The notes under the pieces: generated by a model
The model's database searches: none
What the model was told of the DNA's origin: nothing
Seen by the model: the letters and a program-made list of their open reading frames with translations, nothing else
Position numbers and translations under genes: made by a program
Shown: piece after piece, positions 17,107 through 25,757 of the stretch
Numbering within the stretch: position 1 is the first letter of the stretch
How the letters are laid out: each line of letters opens with the position of its first letter
Source: Streptomyces fulvorobeus
Lineage (GTDB): Bacteria; Actinomycetota; Actinomycetes; Streptomycetales; Streptomycetaceae
Direction of reading: 5' to 3'
Length of the DNA: 64,000 bases
Assembly: GCF_013167895.1 (NCBI RefSeq)
Contig: NZ_BLWC01000001.1
Location: 2,914,001-2,978,000, forward strand

Positions 17107-18767
17107 GACGCGAGCCCTTCGGCGAGCGGTCCCAGCGCGAGCGCCGGGAAGTAGGTCAGACCGGTGATGATGAGGATCGTGCCGATCAGAAGCCCCGTGA
17201 ACAGCGGCTTGTGCGTGCGCAGGGTGCCGGCCGTCTCGGGTACGGGGGTCTGCTCGGCCAGGGAACCGGCCAGCGCGAGGACGAACACCATCGGCAGGAA
17301 CCGGCCGAGCAGCATCGCGATGCCGATCGTGGTGTTGAACCACTGCGTGTCCGCGTCCAGACCGGCGAAGGCCGATCCGTTGTTGTTGGCGCCCGAGGTG
17401 TACGCGTACAGGATCTCGGAGAAGCCGTGCGCTCCGGAGTTGGTCATCGAGTGCCCCGGTGTGTCCAGGGCCATCGCCGCGGCGGTGAACCCGAGCACCA
17501 GTGCCGGGGTGACGAGGAGGTAGCAGGCGGCGAACGTGATCTGGCGGGTGCCGATCTTCCTGCCCAGGTACTCGGGCGTCCGGCCGACCATCAGACCGGC
17601 GATGAACACCGCGACGACCGCCATGACCAGCATGCCGTACAGACCCGAGCCCACACCGCCGGGCGCTGTCTCGCCGAGCTGCATGCCCAGCAGGTTGATG
17701 CCCCCGCCCAGCCCGGTGTTGGAGGAGTGGAAGGAGTTGACCGCGCCCGTCGACGTCAGCGTGGTGGCGACGGAGAAGAGCGCCGATCCGCTGATGCCGA
17801 AGCGGGTCTCCTTGCCCTCCATCGCTCCGCCGGCGATCTCGAACGCCGTTCCGCGGTGGGCGAGTTCGGTCCACATCATGAGCAGCGTGAAGACGACCCA
17901 GATGGTCGCCATCGCGGCGAGGATCGCGTACCCCTGCCTGAGGCTGCCCACCATCCTGCCGAACGTGCGCGTCAGCGCGAAGGGGATGAGGAGGATCAGG
18001 AAGACCTCGAAGAGGTTCGAGAGGGGGGTGGGGTTCTCGAAGGGGTGTGCGGAGTTGGCGTTGAAGTAGCCGCCGCCGTTCGTGCCGAGGTGTTTGACGG
18101 CCTCCTGCGAGGCGACCGCGCCGCCGTTCCACTGCTGGGTGCCGCCGGGGAACTGGCCGACCCCGTGGATACCGGCGAAGTTCTGGATCACTCCGCACGC
18201 CACCAGCACGATCGCGCCGATCACGGAGACCGGCAGCAGGACGCGGACGGTGCCGCGCACCAGGTCCGACCAGAAGTTGCCGAGCTCACCGGTGTGCGCG
18301 CGGGCGAAGCCCCGTACGAGGGCGACGGCGACGGCCATGCCCACGGCGGCTGACACGAAGTTCTGCACCGCGAGGCCACCGGTCTGCACGACGTGCCCCA
18401 TGGCCTGTTCGCCGTAGTACGACTGCCAGTTGGTGTTCGACACGAAGGAGGCGGCCGTGTTGAACGCCTGGTCCGGGTCGATCGAGGAGAAGCCCAGCGA
18501 ACCGGGCAGCACGCCCTGCACCCGCTGGAGCAGATAGAGGAACAGGACGCCCACCGCGGAGAAGGCGAGGACGCCGCGCAGATACGCGGGCCAGCTCATC
18601 TCGCCGGTGGGATCGGCCCCGATGGCCTTGTAGATCCACCTCTCGACGCGCAGATGCCGGTCGCAGGAGTAGGTACGGGCCATGTGGTCGCCGAGCGGGC
18701 GGTACACGAGCCCCAGCGCGGCGGCCAGGGCGAGGAGCTGGAGCACTCCGGAGAGGGCAGGACTCAT
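17103..18767 (-). CDS. kdpA: Potassium-transporting ATPase subunit A
   Basis: 554 residues with about ten membrane helices and the selectivity-filter style loops of KdpA ([62 protein letters not shown]). It forms the K+ binding and translocation channel of the Kdp pump. It overlaps kdpB by 4 nt and follows kdpF by 8 nt, so translation is probably coupled. Confidence 0.97.
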   Translation of the reverse strand: MSPALSGVLQLLALAAALGLVYRPLGDHMARTYSCDRHLRVERWIYKAIGADPTGEMSWPAYLRGVLAFSAVGVLFLYLLQRVQGVLPGSLGFSSIDPDQAFNTAASFVSNTNWQSYYGEQAMGHVVQTGGLAVQNFVSAAVGMAVAVALVRGFARAHTGELGNFWSDLVRGTVRVLLPVSVIGAIVLVACGVIQNFAGIHGVGQFPGGTQQWNGGAVASQEAVKHLGTNGGGYFNANSAHPFENPTPLSNLFEVFLILLIPFALTRTFGRMVGSLRQGYAILAAMATIWVVFTLLMMWTELAHRGTAFEIAGGAMEGKETRFGISGSALFSVATTLTSTGAVNSFHSSNTGLGGGINLLGMQLGETAPGGVGSGLYGMLVMAVVAVFIAGLMVGRTPEYLGRKIGTRQITFAACYLLVTPALVLGFTAAAMALDTPGHSMTNSGAHGFSEILYAYTSGANNNGSAFAGLDADTQWFNTTIGIAMLLGRFLPMVFVLALAGSLAEQTPVPETAGTLRTHKPLFTGLLIGTILIITGLTYFPALALGPLAEGLAS

Positions 18768-18775
18768 GGCCGGAC

Positions 18776-18865
18776 TCAGAACCTCTCCGGTTTGATGAGG
18801 GCCAGCACGAGGTAGCCCAGCAGGGCGGCGGCCACGACGATGCCGACGATGTTCTCGGCGGTCAC
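18776..18865 (-). CDS. kdpF: KdpF small membrane subunit
   Basis: A 29-residue peptide from GTG 18865: one hydrophobic helix ([18 protein letters not shown]) ending KPERF, the standard KdpF tail. It stabilises the Kdp complex in the membrane. The start overlaps the stop of the preceding 27-residue ORF by GTGA. Confidence 0.9.
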   Translation of the reverse strand: MTAENIVGIVVAAALLGYLVLALIKPERF

Positions 18866-18945
18866 AGCTTCGCCACCCCTCGGGCGATGAAGGCCACCAG
18901 CGCGAAGACCGCGATCGTGGTGACGACGAAGGCCGTATCGGCCAT
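18862..18945 (-). CDS. 27-residue membrane peptide leading the kdp operon
   Basis: ATG 18945 is preceded by AGGAG with 6-nt spacing. The product is one hydrophobic helix ([18 protein letters not shown]) with a short basic end, stopping inside the kdpF start (GTGA). Size, coupling and position suggest an accessory membrane peptide of the Kdp complex or a translational leader. No known function. Confidence 0.7.
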   Translation of the reverse strand: MADTAFVVTTIAVFALVAFIARGVAKL

Positions 18946-19055
18946 CGTGAGCTCCTGGATGAAGAACGGATTCTCGGACAGTCCGAGGAAACGCCCTCTT
19001 CAGGGGGCCGGCGCTCCCGTTGACGGGTCCCATACGGGAAAGGGGGCGGTCTTGA

Positions 19056-19124
19056 CGCATCCCCTACGTCAGCCCTGACCCTTCCCCTGCGTCAGCCCTG
19101 ACGCGTCCCCTGCCTCAGCCCTCG
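19056..19124. promoter_or_regulatory. Three tandem 23-bp repeats upstream of the kdp operon
   Basis: Units at 19056-19078, 19079-19101 and 19102-19124 share the core TCCCCTRCSTCAGCCCT. The 23-nt period is about two helix turns, so bound proteins would line up on one face. They lie about 110-180 bp upstream of the first ORF of the minus-strand kdp operon, a fitting place for KdpE or another K+-stress regulator, though no kdpDE genes are in the window. They are also about 280 bp upstream of the divergent lipase gene. Confidence 0.6.
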
Positions 19125-19402
19125 CGGCGGAAGTGGTATCCGGGTGGGTGATCCGGCGGGGAACGCTATGAGCCCCGCAGTCTGCATTCAAATGATTTAC
19201 ATCCTTAGTTGGCCCAACAGCCTTTATTTCAGGGGGCTTTCGAGGTTTATCTACGCGCGAAGCTATGGGTGCCGAACGATCATTCGGGCATATCAGACGA
19301 CTTCTCGCGCAGGCATTACCGATGAGTACCCGGAGCTGCTAAAAACTGGGGCGCCCCACCAAATCCCCCCGCATCCCCCAATGCTTCGAAGGGCTGGCAA
19401 CC
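19125..19402. other. AT-richer leader before the lipase gene
   Basis: About 19170-19350 is clearly poorer in GC than its surroundings (ATTCAAATGATTTACATCCT, CCTTTATTTCAG). No ORF is convincing. It probably holds the lipase promoter and an upstream leader. Confidence 0.4.
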
Positions 19403-20197
19403 ATGTCGGTACGCAGATTCCGGGCATCCCTCACCGCACTCGCTCTCGCCGCCGTCGCCGCCCTGGGCGCCGCCACTCCGGCCTCCGCGGCCGCCGGTGG
19501 CTACGTCGCTCTCGGCGACTCGTACTCCTCCGGTGTCGGTGCCGGCAACTACCTCACCGACAGCGGCGACTGCATGCGCAGCACCAAGGCGTACCCCTAC
19601 CTCTGGGCCGCGGCGAATTCCCCCTCGTCATTCACGTTCGTCGCCTGCTCCGGGGCGACGACCAGCTCGGTGGCCAACGGGCAGCTGGGTGCGCTGAGTT
19701 CTTCGACGGCTCTCGTCAGTGTCACGGCGGGCGGCAATGACGTCGGCTTCGCGAGCGTCATGACGGACTGCGTCCTGGCGAGCGAGGCCACGTGCGTCAA
19801 CAGCGTGAACGCGGCGATCTCCCAGGTGCAGAACGTGCTGCCCGCGCGGCTCGACTCGCTCTACGACGGCATCCGCGCTCGGGCTCCGCAGGCCCGGGTG
19901 GTCGTGCTGGGGTACCCGCGCTTCTACAAGATGTCGGGCAGCTGCATCGCCGGACTCACCGAGACCGAGCGCGGGGCGATCAACAGGGCGTCGGACATCC
20001 TGAACGGAGTCATCGCCAAGCGGTCCGCCGATGCCGGATTCGCCTTCTCCAGCGTGGTGGACGAGTTCACCGGACACGAGCTGTGCTCCGGTGACGCCTG
20101 GCTCCACAGCGTGTCGATCCCGGTCCACAACTCCTACCACCCCAAGGCCACGGGGCAGGCGGGCGGATATCTGCCGGCCTTCCGCTCGGCCGCGTAG
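19403..20197 (+). CDS. Secreted SGNH/GDSL lipase
   Basis: 264 residues with a Sec signal peptide (MSVRRFRASLTALALAAVAA, cleavage after ASA near residue 32). GDSYSSG holds the nucleophilic Ser, TAGGNDVGF the oxyanion block, and NSYHPKATGQAGG the catalytic His. Six Cys in the mature part fit the three disulfides of the Streptomyces extracellular lipase family. It hydrolyses lipid esters outside the cell; the exact substrate cannot be read from sequence. Single gene with its own terminator. Confidence 0.93.
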   Translation: MSVRRFRASLTALALAAVAALGAATPASAAAGGYVALGDSYSSGVGAGNYLTDSGDCMRSTKAYPYLWAAANSPSSFTFVACSGATTSSVANGQLGALSSSTALVSVTAGGNDVGFASVMTDCVLASEATCVNSVNAAISQVQNVLPARLDSLYDGIRARAPQARVVVLGYPRFYKMSGSCIAGLTETERGAINRASDILNGVIAKRSADAGFAFSSVVDEFTGHELCSGDAWLHSVSIPVHNSYHPKATGQAGGYLPAFRSAA

Positions 20198-20242
20198 TCG
20201 GCCGCGCGGTCAGCCGCTCGACACAGTATTCCGCGGCAGAGG

Positions 20243-20278
20243 CGGCGGTCCGCCGGAGCCCGCTCCGGTGGACCGCCG
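20243..20278. terminator. Lipase terminator (bidirectional)
   Basis: A 16-bp stem (20243-20258 with 20263-20278, one G-T pair) around a CCCG loop, between the convergent lipase and methyltransferase genes. Confidence 0.85.
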
Positions 20279-20299
20279 CTCTCGCTTACGCGCCCGCGC

Positions 20300-21136
20300 T
20301 CAGCCGACGAGCGGACGAGACGCCTTGACCGAGTACATCAGCGGGATACGCGGGTGGTCGGCCGGGAAGCGGTAGTAACCGTCGCTCCGCCTCTCCAGCG
20401 CCGCGAAGCGTGCGACGAGCGAGACGTCGTGCTCGTGCAGCAGCTCGATCCGCAGCCCGGCCGCAGCCAGCGCCGAGACGACCTCGCCCACCGGATGCTG
20501 CCACTCGACGCTGCGGTTGTGGATCGTCGGCGCGTCGAGGTCGGTGTACGTACCGGGTGTCTCGTCCACCCACGCCTCGCGGGTGAAGTAGTCGTACGTG
20601 ACCCGGGAGCCCGTCTCGTCGTCCAGGGCGTCGGCCAGCGGATGGAACTCCGCGAGGTAGAGGAAGCCGCCGGGCGCGACGAGCGAGGCGGCGGTCTCCG
20701 CCCAGCGCCCGATGTCGGGCAGCCAGTTCAGCGCGCCGACGCCCGTGTACACGATGTCGTACGAGGGGTCGGGGACGGCCTCCGCAGCGTCGTACACATC
20801 GGCGGCGACGAACGCCGCGCGCTCAGGACCGAGACCGAGCGAGCGGGCCAGACCGCGGGCGGTCTCCACGGCGGGCTCGGAGAAGTCGAGGCCGACCACG
20901 GGGGAGGCGCCGTGCCGGGCCCAGGAGAGGGTGTCGAGGCCGAGGTGGCACTGGAGGTGCAGCAGGGACTTCCCGGTGACGTCACCCACCTCCGCGAGCT
21001 CGAAGTCGCGCAGCGCGTCCTTTCCCCCGCGGAACGCGTCGAGGTCGTAGTAGTCGCTCGCCGCGTGTATCGCCACACGTTCGTCCCACCGCGCGCGGTT
21101 GGTGTCGTGCCAGTCGTCCGGAGCCGGTGCGTGCAT
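20300..21136 (-). CDS. Class I SAM-dependent methyltransferase
   Basis: 278 residues. LLHLQCHLGLDTLSWARHGA is the glycine-loop region (LQC-x-x-G) of motif I, VVGLDFSE is motif II, and YDIVYTGVGALNWLPDI carries the acidic loop. The closing WQHPVGEVVSALAAAGL...FLHEHD-like part is typical of the small-molecule methyltransferases of this type in Streptomyces. Substrate unknown. Divergent from the S9 peptidase gene. Confidence 0.85.
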   Translation of the reverse strand: MHAPAPDDWHDTNRARWDERVAIHAASDYYDLDAFRGGKDALRDFELAEVGDVTGKSLLHLQCHLGLDTLSWARHGASPVVGLDFSEPAVETARGLARSLGLGPERAAFVAADVYDAAEAVPDPSYDIVYTGVGALNWLPDIGRWAETAASLVAPGGFLYLAEFHPLADALDDETGSRVTYDYFTREAWVDETPGTYTDLDAPTIHNRSVEWQHPVGEVVSALAAAGLRIELLHEHDVSLVARFAALERRSDGYYRFPADHPRIPLMYSVKASRPLVG

Positions 21137-21224
21137 GTCCGAAAGCTACCCACGGGCCGGTGGTCACGCGAACAGTTATCCACAGGCCACTCGGGCGCGG
21201 CGCCCGATCGGGTTGGATGGTGGC

Positions 21225-23066
21225 ATGAGCGACACACAGAAGGTCCCGTCCACGCCGGAGAGCTCGTCCTCGCCGGACAGCTCGTCCACGCCCGAGTGGG
21301 AGCAGCGCTTCCGCGCGCCGCGGGTGTCCCTGCCCGACTGGGCCGAGGACGCCCCTGACCGCTCACTCTTCGTCTCCAACGCCACCGGGACGTACGAGCT
21401 CTACGCCTGGGACCGGGCGAGCGGCCGGCAGCGCCAGGTGACCGACCGGCCCAACGGGACGACCGACGGGGTGCTGACCCCTGACGGATCGGCCATCTGG
21501 TGGTTCAGCGACAGCGACGGTGACGAGTTCGGTGTGTGGATGCGGCAGCCGTTCGACGGCCCCCAGGGGCAGGACGAGCCCGCCGCCCCCGGCCTGGAAG
21601 CCTCCTACCCGGCGGGTCTCGCCATCGGCCGGGACGGTACGGCGGTGATCGGCCGGTCCACCGACGAGGAGGGCACGACCATCCACGTCGTACGGCCCTC
21701 CGCCGCACCCGTGGAGATCTACCGGCACCGGGAGTCCGCCGGGGTCGGGGACCTCTCCCACGACGGCACGATGATCGCCCTGGAGCACACGGAGCACGGC
21801 GACGCGATGCACTCGGCGCTGCGGGTGGTGCGGCCGGACGGTTCGACGCTCGCCGAGCTCGACGACACCGAGGGCGGCACCAAGGAGCTGGGCCTCACCG
21901 TCCTGGGCTTCGCCCCGGCGGCCGGGGACACCCGTCTCCTCGTCGGACACCAGCGCCGGGGGCGCTGGGAGCCGATGATCTGGGACCCGGTCGCGGGGAC
22001 GGAGACGGATCTCCCCATAGACCTTCCTGGTGATGTGGGCGCCGAGTGGTATCCGGACGGCTCCGCGCTGCTCATCGAGCACAGCTTCGAGGCACGCAGC
22101 GAGCTGTGGCGGTACGAGCCCGGCGCGAAGGAGCCGTTCCGGGTGGAGACCCCGGCCGGCACGGTGTCGGGCGCGACGGCCCGCCCGGACGGCACCGTGG
22201 AGTACCTCTGGTCGTCGGCCGCGCTGCCCCCGGTCGTCCGGTCCACCACCGGCGCGGTGGTCCTGGACCCGCCGGGCCCGAAGGCGCCGGCGTCGGTGCC
22301 TGTCGAGGACGCCTGGGTGGAGGGCCCCGGCGGCCGGGTCCACGCACTCGTCCAGCGGCCCGCCGGCGGGGACGGCCCGTTCCCGACCGTCTTCGAGATC
22401 CACGGCGGTCCGACCTGGCACGACAGCGACGCCTTCGCGTCCGGCCCGGCCGCCTGGGTGGACCACGGGTTCGCCGTCATCCGGGTGAACTACCGCGGGT
22501 CGACGGGTTACGGCCGTGCCTGGACGGACGCGCTGAAGCACCGCGTCGGGCTGATCGAGCTGGAGGACATCGCTGCCGTCCGCGACTGGGCGGTGAAGTC
22601 CGGTCTCGCCGACCCGGCCCGGCTGGTCCTGGCGGGCGGTTCCTGGGGCGGCTATCTGACCCTGCTCGGCCTCGGCACGCAGCCGGACGCCTGGGCGCTG
22701 GGGCTTGCCGCCGTTCCGGTCGCCGACTACGTCACGGCCTACCACGACGAGATGGAGGCCCTCAAGGCGATGGACCGGACGCTGCTGGGCGGCACTCCGG
22801 AGGAGGTGCCCGAGCGCTTCGAGGCGTCTTCCCCGCTGACCTACGTCGACGCGGTGCGCGCTCCCGTCTACATCTCCGCGGGCGTCAACGATCCGCGCTG
22901 CCCCATCCGCCAGGTGGAGAACTACGTGGACCGCCTGAAGGCACGCGGCGCGGTGCACGAGGTGTACCGGTACGACGCGGGCCACGGCTCCCTGGTCGTG
23001 GAGGAACGGATCAAGCAGGTGCGCCTGGAACTGGACTTCGCGCTCCGGCACCTCGGAGAAGGCTGA
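21225..23066 (+). CDS. S9 family peptidase (prolyl oligopeptidase-like)
   Basis: 613 residues from ATG 21225. A seven-bladed WD/TolB-like beta-propeller (residues ~30-370) precedes an alpha/beta hydrolase domain with HGGPTWHD, nucleophile GGSWGG, Asp in GVNDPRCP and His in YDAGHGS. It lacks a signal peptide, so it is cytoplasmic and probably trims peptides or acylated amino acids. The Ser/Thr/Pro-rich first 25 residues are a disordered tail. Confidence 0.92.
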   Translation: MSDTQKVPSTPESSSSPDSSSTPEWEQRFRAPRVSLPDWAEDAPDRSLFVSNATGTYELYAWDRASGRQRQVTDRPNGTTDGVLTPDGSAIWWFSDSDGDEFGVWMRQPFDGPQGQDEPAAPGLEASYPAGLAIGRDGTAVIGRSTDEEGTTIHVVRPSAAPVEIYRHRESAGVGDLSHDGTMIALEHTEHGDAMHSALRVVRPDGSTLAELDDTEGGTKELGLTVLGFAPAAGDTRLLVGHQRRGRWEPMIWDPVAGTETDLPIDLPGDVGAEWYPDGSALLIEHSFEARSELWRYEPGAKEPFRVETPAGTVSGATARPDGTVEYLWSSAALPPVVRSTTGAVVLDPPGPKAPASVPVEDAWVEGPGGRVHALVQRPAGGDGPFPTVFEIHGGPTWHDSDAFASGPAAWVDHGFAVIRVNYRGSTGYGRAWTDALKHRVGLIELEDIAAVRDWAVKSGLADPARLVLAGGSWGGYLTLLGLGTQPDAWALGLAAVPVADYVTAYHDEMEALKAMDRTLLGGTPEEVPERFEASSPLTYVDAVRAPVYISAGVNDPRCPIRQVENYVDRLKARGAVHEVYRYDAGHGSLVVEERIKQVRLELDFALRHLGEG

Positions 23067-23078
23067 GGCCGGAGGGCG

Positions 23079-23113
23079 TACGGGGCGGGGGGCGGGGGGC
23101 GGGGCGGGGGCGG
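23079..23113 (+). repeat. G-run cluster with G-quadruplex potential
   Basis: Six or more runs of 4-6 G separated by single C occur in about 35 nt directly after the S9 peptidase stop. Such runs can fold into a G-quadruplex in the transcript, and they are also prone to length errors in sequencing. Confidence 0.6.
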
Positions 23114-23164
23114 GCCTCAAGACCGAGGCCCGGTCCGCGACGCACGGGTCCTCAAACCCGTGCG
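23111..23164. terminator. Double hairpin between convergent genes
   Basis: Two adjacent stems: 23111-23118 with 23125-23132 (8 bp), and 23141-23149 with 23156-23164 (9 bp). They separate the S9 peptidase from the opposing sigma-factor operon. Confidence 0.8.
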
Positions 23165-23195
23165 CCCGGCCCGTGGCCCCCGCCCTCCCCCGCCC

Positions 23196-24353
23196 TCAGA
23201 GGCCCCGGTGGGTGTTGAGCCGGGCCGCCTGGCGGGTCAGGTGGGCGCGTTCGGCGAGGTTGGGGGCGTTGCGGGCCGCCTCGGCGTACAGCCGCGCCGC
23301 CGTCGCCAGGTCGCCGTCGCACTCGTGGAGGTACGCCGCCACCGCGGCCCGGCGGGGCAGCGATTCGTCCAGGGCCGCCAGCGCCGCCAGGCCCGCGCGC
23401 GGGCCGTCGGCCTCCCCGACCGCCACCGCCCGGTTGAGCCGCACGACCGGGCTGTCCGTGAGGCGCGCGAGCTCGTCGTACCACTCGACGATCTGCACCC
23501 AGTCGGTCTCCTCCGCACGCGGCGCGTCGGCGTGGAGCGCCGCGATGGCCGCCTGCGCCTGGAACTGGCCCAGCCGGTCGCGGGCGAGTGCCGCCTGAAG
23601 GATCTCGACGCCCTCGGCGATCAGCACCGTGTCCCACCGGCCCCGGTCCTGCTCGGCCAGCGGCACCAGGCTGCCGTCAGGCGCGGTCCGGGCGGACCGC
23701 CTGGCGTGGTGGAGCAGCATCAGGGCGAGCAGCCCCGCCACCTCGGGGTGGTCGATCGTCGCCGCGAGCTGCCGGGTCAGCCGGACGGCCTCGGCGGCCA
23801 GGTCGACATCGCCGGAGTAGCCCTCGTTGAACACCAGGTAGAGGACACGCAGCACGGTGGCGACGTCGCCGGGCCGGTCGAACCGCACACCGGACACGGT
23901 GCGCTTGGCCCGGCTGATGCGCTGGGCCATGGTGGCCTCCGGCACCAGATACGCCTGGGCGATCTGGCGGGTGGTCAGCCCGCCCACGGCGCGCAGCGTG
24001 AGCGCGACCGCGGACGACGGCGTCAGCAACGGATGGGCGCACAGGAAGTACAGCTGGAGCGTGTCGTCCACCGCCGGCGCGGGCCCGGGCGCCGGCTCCT
24101 CGACCACCAGGTCCTCGCGGCGGCGGCGGGCGGCCTCCGCCCGGGTCGCGTCGAGGAACCGGCGCCAGGCCGCGGTGACCAGCCAGCCCTTCGGGTCCCG
24201 GGGCGGGTCGGCCGGCCAGACCCGTACCGCGTCGGCCAGCGCCTCCTGCACCGCGTCCTCGGCCGCCGCGAAGTCGGCTCCGCGGCGGACGAGGACGCCG
24301 AGCACGCTGGGCGTGAGGCTCCGGAGCAGTACCTCGTTCACCTGGGAGGTCAC
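23196..24353 (-). CDS. ECF sigma factor of the SigJ-like large type
   Basis: 385 residues from GTG 24353. The N-terminus has sigma region 2 (AAEDAVQEALADAVRVWP), region 4 follows (GGLTTRQIAQAYLVPEATMA), and the C-terminal 200 residues form the helical repeat domain (DUF6596) with LYLVFNEGYSG. These factors come paired with YCII proteins, as here: the start overlaps the YCII stop by GTGA. They probably direct transcription in response to an unknown signal sensed through the C-terminal part. Confidence 0.92.
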   Translation of the reverse strand: MTSQVNEVLLRSLTPSVLGVLVRRGADFAAAEDAVQEALADAVRVWPADPPRDPKGWLVTAAWRRFLDATRAEAARRRREDLVVEEPAPGPAPAVDDTLQLYFLCAHPLLTPSSAVALTLRAVGGLTTRQIAQAYLVPEATMAQRISRAKRTVSGVRFDRPGDVATVLRVLYLVFNEGYSGDVDLAAEAVRLTRQLAATIDHPEVAGLLALMLLHHARRSARTAPDGSLVPLAEQDRGRWDTVLIAEGVEILQAALARDRLGQFQAQAAIAALHADAPRAEETDWVQIVEWYDELARLTDSPVVRLNRAVAVGEADGPRAGLAALAALDESLPRRAAVAAYLHECDGDLATAARLYAEAARNAPNLAERAHLTRQAARLNTHRGL

Positions 24354-24757
24354 TCCGTGATGGTGGGAGGCGCGGTCAGGAGCGGGCGAAGTTCGAGCCA
24401 CTCGTGGATCGGCTTCCCGCCCGCCCCGGGAGCGGCCGAGAGTTCCCCGGCCAGCTCGACGGCACGCTCGTAGCTGTCGACGTCGATCATCATCCACCCG
24501 GCGATGAGGTCCTTCGTCTCGGCGAACGGGCCGTCCGTGACGGGCGGGCGCCCCTCGCCGTCGTACCGGACGAAGGTCCCCTCGGGGGCGAGCGCCTGAC
24601 CGTCGACGAACTCGCCGCTCCCTTCCAGGCGGTCCGCGAAGTCCTGCATGTACCGCATGTGGGCCGAGATCTCCTCGGGTGTCCACCGGTCCATGGGGAC
24701 GTCGTTGGCGGCGGCCGGGGCTCCGCGGTAGTGCTTGAGCAGCAGGTACTTGGCCAT
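24350..24757 (-). CDS. YCII-related (DGPF) protein
   Basis: 135 residues from ATG 24757, a GGAG-like site upstream. The DGPFAETKDLIAGWMMIDVD motif defines the DGPF/YCII family of small ferredoxin-like proteins. It is translationally coupled to the downstream sigma factor and is likely its regulator or a small enzyme whose state the sigma factor follows. Confidence 0.92.
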   Translation of the reverse strand: MAKYLLLKHYRGAPAAANDVPMDRWTPEEISAHMRYMQDFADRLEGSGEFVDGQALAPEGTFVRYDGEGRPPVTDGPFAETKDLIAGWMMIDVDSYERAVELAGELSAAPGAGGKPIHEWLELRPLLTAPPTITE

Positions 24758-24901
24758 GGTGGTTCTCCTCGGTGCTCTGGTGCGGCCCATTGTGGCCGCT
24801 TGCACTACGAGGACGGAGCCGGAAACGGTTTCTCGACATCCCCGGCGTGGCCGAGGGCCCCCAGATCCGGAAGCCCGGAGCGGGGACCGTACCGTGGAGG
24901 G

Positions 24902-25705
24902 GTGTACCGGTTCCTGCTGACCCCGCGATGGTGGGGGATTCACCTCTTCGTCGCGCTGGCCATCCCGTTCTGCGTCTTCATGGGCACCTGGCAGCTCGGC
25001 CGCTTCGAGGACCGCGTGCAGTCGCACGAGGAGGCCGGGAAGCGGCCCGATCCCGGCACGCGGGCCGCCAGGCCCCTGGACTCCCTGCTGCCGGTCGACC
25101 AGGTGACGTCCGGCAGTCCCGCGACCGCCACCGGGACGTACGCCGAGCAGTTCCTCGTCCCCGGCCGCGAGCTGGACGACCGCGACGGCTTCTACGTCCT
25201 CAACCTGCTCCGTACGGACAGCGGCAAGGCCCTGCCCGTCGTACGCGGCTGGCTGCCGGGCGACGCGGGCGCCACCGACGTGCCCGCCGCACCGGCCGGC
25301 GAGGTCACGGTGACCGGGGATCTCCAGGCGTCCGAGAACGCGGGCACCGAGGGCGCCCACTCCAGGGGCGGGCTGCCCGAGGGCCAGCTCGGCATCATCA
25401 GCGCCGCGACGCTGGTCAACCTGGTGCCCTACGACGTGTACGACGCCTGGATCACGCTCCAGAAGCCCGAGGCGGGCGGTGCGGGCGCGGCAGGCGGCGC
25501 GAAGGACGCGAGCGCGCTGAAGCCGGTGCCCGCCGAGGCGCCGCAGAACAGCGGGCTCGACCTCAAGGCGTTCCAGAACCTCGGCTACACCGGCGAGTGG
25601 TTCGTCTTCGGCGGCTTCGTGCTCTTCATGTGGTTCCGGCTGATGAGGCGCGAGGCCGAGGCCGCGCGCGACGTGGAGCTGGGACTCGCGGCCGACGCCG
25701 ACTGA
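24902..25705 (+). CDS. SURF1 family cytochrome oxidase assembly protein
   Basis: 267 residues from GTG 24902, with GGAGG unusually close upstream (1 nt). Two membrane helices bracket the domain (WWGIHLFVALAIPFCVFMGT near the N-terminus and WFVFGGFVLFMWFRLM near the C-terminus), with SURF1 blocks GTWQLGRFEDR, VVRGWLPG and GQLGIISAA. SURF1 helps insert heme A into the aa3 oxidase. Its extracytoplasmic loop carries an Ala/Gly-rich insert. Confidence 0.92.
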   Translation: MYRFLLTPRWWGIHLFVALAIPFCVFMGTWQLGRFEDRVQSHEEAGKRPDPGTRAARPLDSLLPVDQVTSGSPATATGTYAEQFLVPGRELDDRDGFYVLNLLRTDSGKALPVVRGWLPGDAGATDVPAAPAGEVTVTGDLQASENAGTEGAHSRGGLPEGQLGIISAATLVNLVPYDVYDAWITLQKPEAGGAGAAGGAKDASALKPVPAEAPQNSGLDLKAFQNLGYTGEWFVFGGFVLFMWFRLMRREAEAARDVELGLAADAD

Positions 25706-25757
25706 ACCGGCGCCGCCACGACCCCGTCATGGTGCGGCACCGGCACTGCGAGCCCCG

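Noticed and set aside
21363..23120. Minus-strand frame of 585 codons opposite the S9 peptidase
   Set aside because: Antisense shadow; the plus-strand gene has full family motifs.
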